Shown piece after piece: positions 6,508-8,763 of a stretch of 8,763 bases of DNA. Every line of letters starts with the position of its first letter. Position 1 is the first letter of the stretch. Source of the DNA: Candidatus Caccousia avistercoris (lineage in GTDB: Bacteria; Bacillota; Clostridia; Oscillospirales; Acutalibacteraceae); contig DVMK01000071.1 in the NCBI GenBank assembly GCA_018715025.1, positions 1 to 8,763 on the forward strand. The letters run 5' to 3'. The position numbers were made by a program, and so were the translations under genes. The notes beneath the pieces were generated by a model. That model made no database searches and had not been told where the DNA came from. It was given only the letters and a program-made list of their open reading frames with translations.

Positions 6508-6583
6508 GAATCATTAGCTCAGCCGGCAGAGCACCTGACTTTTAATCAGGGTGTCCGGGGTTCGAATCCCCGATGGTTCACCA
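6508..6583 (+). tRNA. tRNA-Lys (TTT)
   Basis: 76 bases. The acceptor GAATCAT/ATGGTTC contains one T-G pair, the anticodon stem CCTGA/TCAGG encloses TTT at 6541-6543, the T-arm is perfect, the discriminator is A and CCA is encoded. It is the last gene of the array. Phage-type sequence begins shortly after, so its 3' end is a candidate prophage attachment site. Confidence 0.95.
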
Positions 6584-6591
6584 GAAACGAG

Positions 6592-6644
6592 CCAAGCGAA
6601 CACTACGTTGACAATTTACATGGTCGGCGGAGTGTTCGTTTTGG
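6592..6644. repeat. Long-loop inverted repeat after tRNA-Lys
   Basis: CCAAGCGAACACT (6592-6604) is mirrored by AGTGTTCGTTTTGG (6631-6644), with 8 perfect central bases plus an outer CCAA/TTGG, around a loop of 26 bases. A T-rich stretch follows on the plus strand. It may be a first terminator for the tRNA array or a recombinase-related structure at the phage junction. Confidence 0.5.
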
Positions 6645-6668
6645 TTTATCCTTTATCACAATGAAGAT

Positions 6669-6712
6669 AAGCTGCAATGCAAAGATTTTTTGTATTGCAG
6701 CTTCTCTTTTTT
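6669..6712 (+). terminator. Intrinsic terminator of the tRNA array
   Basis: AAGCTGCAAT/ATTGCAGCTT (6669-6678 and 6694-6703) forms a perfect 10-base stem that continues inward through a G-T pair and four further pairs. CTCTTTTTT follows directly. This is a strong rho-independent terminator for plus-strand transcription. Confidence 0.85.
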
Positions 6713-6717
6713 AGAAT

Positions 6718-6746
6718 TTCATTTTCCTTAATTTTCCAATTATAAT
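6718..6746 (+). promoter_or_regulatory. Probable promoter of the 48-residue gene
   Basis: A perfect -10 box TATAAT lies at 6741-6746 in AT-rich DNA. The best -35 at 17-base spacing is a weak TTCATT (6718-6723). It sits after the tRNA terminator and about 50 bases before the ATG at 6796, so the gene probably has its own promoter. Confidence 0.5.
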
Positions 6747-6795
6747 ATGCTTGCCCATTCAGTGCAAACATAAAAAGGAAAACGGAGGATACGTA

Positions 6796-6942
6796 ATGAA
6801 AGTGAAAATCGTGAGGAAGAAAAAGAGCAGGGAAGTGCTGCGCTGCATCAACGTCAACCTGAATTCCATCATAACCAACCAGAACATCCTGTGCCTGCAG
6901 TTGGGGCAAATCATCGCCCTGCTGCGTAAAGTGACCAGATAA
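6796..6942 (+). CDS. Small basic protein, possible phage moron
   Basis: A 48-residue frame begins at an ATG preceded by GGAGG with a 7-base spacer. The N-terminus is strongly basic (KVKIVRKKKSR at 2-12). The rest is Asn-, Ile- and Leu-rich with a short amphipathic helix near the end (QLGQIIALLRK, 35-45). I recognise no family. It opposes the neighbouring lysis genes, has its own likely promoter, ends just before a hairpin terminator at 6950-6981, and is more AT-rich than its surroundings. These are the traits of a phage moron or accessory gene. The basic region would suit nucleic-acid or membrane contact, but no function can be assigned. Confidence 0.65.
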   Translation: MKVKIVRKKKSREVLRCINVNLNSIITNQNILCLQLGQIIALLRKVTR

Positions 6943-6949
6943 ACAAAAG

Positions 6950-6981
6950 GGGGCCTGCAGCACAATCGCGCCGCAGGTCCC
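6950..6981. terminator. Bidirectional terminator between converging genes
   Basis: A 9-base-pair stem with one G-T pair (arms 6950-6958 and 6973-6981) lies between the 48-residue gene (plus) and the holin gene (minus). On the minus strand it is followed by CTTTTGTTT, a plausible T-tract for ending the lysis-module transcript. On the plus strand TTCATACTGCTATTTTTT follows, with T-richness a little further away. Confidence 0.65.
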
Positions 6982-6990
6982 TTCATACTG

Positions 6991-7266
6991 CTATTTTTTC
7001 GATGCCCGCCGAATTGCCTCGAATCCACCGTTTGCAGACAGCGACACAATTACCGCATTGAGCGGGAGAATCGCCCAGCCTGTCCAGTCCGCGGCAGAGC
7101 CCGTCGCAGCGGTTGCAGCCGCGAGAATGACAAGCGCGATGATATACGAAAGCAGCTGCGTCGGAATCTTCTTGAGCGCGTCCTTCAGGAGCTGCGTCAC
7201 GACGCCCGTGGCCGCAGCGCAGCCCGCCAGCGTCGCGAGAGCCTCCCAGGTGAAAAACTGATCCAT
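6991..7266 (-). CDS. Phage holin with three membrane segments
   Basis: This 91-residue protein has hydrophobic stretches at about 7-26, 38-56 and 62-79, a short basic tail (RRASKK) and no cleavable signal peptide. It is the last gene of the lysis cassette, the usual place for a holin. It should form the membrane lesion that lets the endolysin reach peptidoglycan and sets lysis timing. The start ATG has GGAGGAG 6 bases upstream, lying within the final codons of the preceding gene; the two genes are separated by 3 bases. The holin call is based on size, topology and position, since holins share little sequence. Confidence 0.8.
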   Translation of the reverse strand: MDQFFTWEALATLAGCAAATGVVTQLLKDALKKIPTQLLSYIIALVILAAATAATGSAADWTGWAILPLNAVIVSLSANGGFEAIRRASKK

Positions 7267-7269
7267 ATC

Positions 7270-7623
7270 CTACTCCTCCATCATTGCCTGGATTCCCTGC
7301 TGCGCGAGGAAGTCCTTCTGCCGGTGCTTGACCTCGGCGGCATAGCGCAGCGCCGCCTCCGTGTCGCCGTTCGTGTGGCCGCGTTGCATCGCGTGGGCGG
7401 TGGCCTCGCCGAGGGCGATGGAGGCGCGCGTCGACTGGACGAGCAGGAGGATGAGCTCCTGCTGCGCCCGGTTCTTCTCCTGCTGCGCGGCGTCGCGCGC
7501 CTCGATGCTCTTTTTGAGCCGCCACACAATCAGCCCCGTGATGGCCGATGGCATTCCCATCGCCGCGACGAAGGCGGCAGCGATGGCGGCGAGCTGGCCG
7601 CCGGTGAACGCGTCTCCCATCAT
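7270..7623 (-). CDS. Small membrane coiled-coil phage lysis protein
   Basis: This 117-residue protein has one membrane segment near the N-terminus (about 9-34, Ala-rich, ending LIVWRLKK) followed by a long charged helix (about 36-75, rich in Ala, Gln, Glu and Arg) likely to form a coiled coil. Its layout resembles XhlA-type or holin-accessory proteins of Firmicutes phages, although in XhlA the membrane segment is C-terminal, so I do not assign that family. It lies between the endolysin and holin genes. Its ATG overlaps the endolysin stop codon as ATGA, and GGAGG precedes it by 7 bases, so translation is probably coupled. It may tune holin timing or act as an antiholin. It favours CTC, GTC and GCG codons more than the endolysin gene does. 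Confidence 0.7.
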   Translation of the reverse strand: MMGDAFTGGQLAAIAAAFVAAMGMPSAITGLIVWRLKKSIEARDAAQQEKNRAQQELILLLVQSTRASIALGEATAHAMQRGHTNGDTEAALRYAAEVKHRQKDFLAQQGIQAMMEE

Positions 7624-8549
7624 CCTGCCCCCTCCTCAATTCTCGCGACGAAGATGCGCTCCCCGCCCTTCGCCGGGTAAATCCCCGCCTCCTGGCCGGG
7701 CCGGCCCACCGGTACCACATGCCACAGCGTGGCGTCTCCCTCCCGCCTGCACCGCACCAGGCGGAAGGCCGCGGGAAGGCCGCCGCTTTCCCCGCACACC
7801 AGGCCGATATCCTCCCCGGTAATCTTTACGGTGTAGTGCTTGTCCGGTGCAATCAGCACCGGGTTGTCCGTGCCGTTGGTGGTGTCGCTTGCCCAGCCCG
7901 GCGCGGAGGCCTGCGCGGCAAAGCCGTTCCAGCCGCCGGCGCGGATAAGGGCGGGGTAATCCACAAAGGCGGTATCAGTGTCCACGTTCCCGGAAATCCC
8001 GTCCACGCGGCCCGTGGAGCCCGTCTGCTGCATACCGCAGGCAATATCCGGCCCGCCGGTGTAGTCCGCCAGCCAGATTTCCCAGGCGGACAGGGCGGAG
8101 AGGCTCCACCGACTGTTGAGGTAATCCTTATTGGTATACACCCCGGCCCGCCAGCCCCGGCGCTCCAGTTCCATGCAGAAGGCCGCCGCCAACTGCTCCC
8201 GCAGGGCTTGGGTGGGGGTCACGCCGTGCGCCCGGGCATACCGCTCCGAGTCGTACTCGTAGTCGAAATACACCGGGAATTCCAGCCTGCCCCGGTACGG
8301 CTCCAGGGTGGAGGCGCACAGGGCGGCCTCCTCCCTGGCTTCGTCCGGGCTCAGGGCGTAGCTGAACCAGTAGGCCCCGGCGTGCAGCCCCGCCGCCAGG
8401 GCTCCCTCCATGTTTTTCTGAAACTGCTGATCTACCTGGCTGACAAACCGCCCGTAGCCCGCCCGCACAATGGCGAATTGAATTCCCGCGCCTGCCACTT
8501 TGGCCCAATCTATCAGGCCCTGGTGGCTGGAAACATCAATGCCTTTCAA
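7620..8549 (-). CDS. GH25 endolysin (lysozyme)
   Basis: This 309-residue protein carries an N-terminal glycoside hydrolase family 25 domain (about 1-205) that cleaves the glycan chain of peptidoglycan as an N-acetylmuramidase. The family marks are GIDVSSHQG at 3-11 (Asp5), the catalytic FDYEYD at 95-100 (Asp96, Glu98) and IWLADYTG at 158-165. The C-terminal 80 or so residues (about 228-309) form a strand-rich region without a cell-wall repeat I recognise; it may be a binding domain. There is no signal peptide, so release depends on the holin. Translation probably starts at TTG (8549): GAGGAG lies 7 bases upstream and GH25 lysins typically begin right before GIDVS. A longer frame reaching 8663 would overlap the upstream gene and encodes unrelated-looking residues. 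The upstream gene ends 13 bases before. Confidence 0.9.
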   Translation of the reverse strand: MKGIDVSSHQGLIDWAKVAGAGIQFAIVRAGYGRFVSQVDQQFQKNMEGALAAGLHAGAYWFSYALSPDEAREEAALCASTLEPYRGRLEFPVYFDYEYDSERYARAHGVTPTQALREQLAAAFCMELERRGWRAGVYTNKDYLNSRWSLSALSAWEIWLADYTGGPDIACGMQQTGSTGRVDGISGNVDTDTAFVDYPALIRAGGWNGFAAQASAPGWASDTTNGTDNPVLIAPDKHYTVKITGEDIGLVCGESGGLPAAFRLVRCRREGDATLWHVVPVGRPGQEAGIYPAKGGERIFVARIEEGAG

Positions 8550-8556
8550 GATACCA

Positions 8557-8563
8557 CTCCTCT
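8557..8563 (-). promoter_or_regulatory. Ribosome binding site deciding the TTG start
   Basis: AGAGGAG on the minus strand lies 7 bases before the TTG at 8549 and overlaps the stop codon of the upstream gene by one base. No in-frame ATG or GTG is available at a proper distance. An ATG at about 8567 is out of frame and reaches a stop after six codons. Confidence 0.75.
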
Positions 8564-8763
8564 CATTCCACAAGCTCCCACTGCCACAGTCCCGCCGTGC
8601 CGGGCGCCCACACGCAGGGAACCATGTCCCCGCCCTCCGCCACCTGGTACACATGGCCCTCATAGCGGAAATACTGCCCGGCCCGGCAGTCTATGCCGTA
8701 CACCCAGGGGATGGGGTCCTCCGCCGTGCCCGCGTGCTCCGGCTGAATGGGCCGGTACACCGC
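8563..8763 (-). CDS. Phage tail-associated protein, C-terminal part
   Basis: The frame is open to the window edge and ends at a TGA (8563-8565); the start lies beyond 8763, so only the last 66 or so residues are visible. They are rich in Trp, Tyr and Pro (IPWVYG, YFRYEGHVYQV, WAPGTAGLWQWELVE). This resembles the aromatic C-terminal domains, similar to carbohydrate-binding family 5/12 modules, found on phage tail or fibre proteins just upstream of lysins in Firmicutes prophages. It likely contacts a cell-surface sugar. The assignment is from pattern and position only. The lysin follows after 13 bases on the same strand, consistent with a late operon. Confidence 0.65.
   Translation of the reverse strand, partial: AVYRPIQPEHAGTAEDPIPWVYGIDCRAGQYFRYEGHVYQVAEGGDMVPCVWAPGTAGLWQWELVE

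Noticed and set aside
6484..6508. Possible separate promoter for tRNA-Lys (TATACAAT-like box)
   Set aside because: No acceptable -35 element at 16-18 bases was found, and the array promoter at 6001 suffices.
6646..6963. A 105-codon minus-strand frame opposite the 48-residue gene
   Set aside because: It crosses the array terminator and the opposing promoter and has no ribosome site. The plus-strand frame has good start signals.
8550..8663. N-terminal extension of the endolysin by 38 residues
   Set aside because: The extension overlaps the upstream gene, is an Arg/Cys-rich out-of-frame reading of that gene, and is not expected before a GH25 domain.
1..8763. CRISPR array or insertion sequence
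   Set aside because: No regularly spaced direct repeats, transposase-like protein or terminal inverted repeats with target duplication were seen on either strand.

Overview
The window looks like a chromosomal segment of a GC-rich member of the Clostridia, plausibly a gut Oscillospiraceae/Ruminococcaceae-type bacterium, with the end of a prophage inserted beside a tRNA array. The taxonomic guess is an inference. It rests on strong Shine-Dalgarno sites in front of almost every gene, tRNA genes that all encode CCA, the GC-rich coding bias, and the Firmicutes-phage style of the lysis genes.

Left part (about 1-5713, minus strand, so read right to left): a tightly packed operon. It encodes a MoxR-type AAA+ ATPase, a 789-residue DUF5682-type protein and a CoxE-like von Willebrand factor A (VWA) protein with an intact MIDAS. 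A possible 27-residue micro-gene and an ADP-ribosylglycohydrolase (DraG/ARH family) follow. A good sigma-A-type promoter lies at 5859-5887. The transcript leader carries two inverted repeats, one of them just upstream of the first ribosome binding site. The three core genes are linked by a 40-base overlap and a 17-base gap. They form a conserved MoxR + VWA + third-protein set whose biochemical job is, to my knowledge, not established. The N-terminal domain of the DUF5682 protein carries a motif pattern that resembles the TraB/TIKI/EreA metallo-hydrolase group. This is the best candidate here for an under-described system: a possible hydrolase controlled by an ATPase/VWA chaperone pair, with a nearby enzyme that could reverse ADP-ribosylation.

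Middle part (about 6001-6712, plus strand): a near-consensus promoter drives five tRNA genes, Gly(TCC)-Arg(TCT)-His(GTG)-Gln(TTG)-Lys(TTT). The array ends at a strong intrinsic terminator.

Right part (about 6584-8763): the end of a prophage. A 48-residue basic protein on the plus strand has its own promoter and terminator, like a phage moron. Opposing it on the minus strand is a lysis cassette read right to left: the C-terminal end of a tail-associated protein (cut by the window edge), a GH25 endolysin started by TTG, a small coiled-coil membrane protein and a three-segment holin. The tRNA-Lys 3' end is the likely attachment site, but the other phage end is outside the window, so this cannot be confirmed here.
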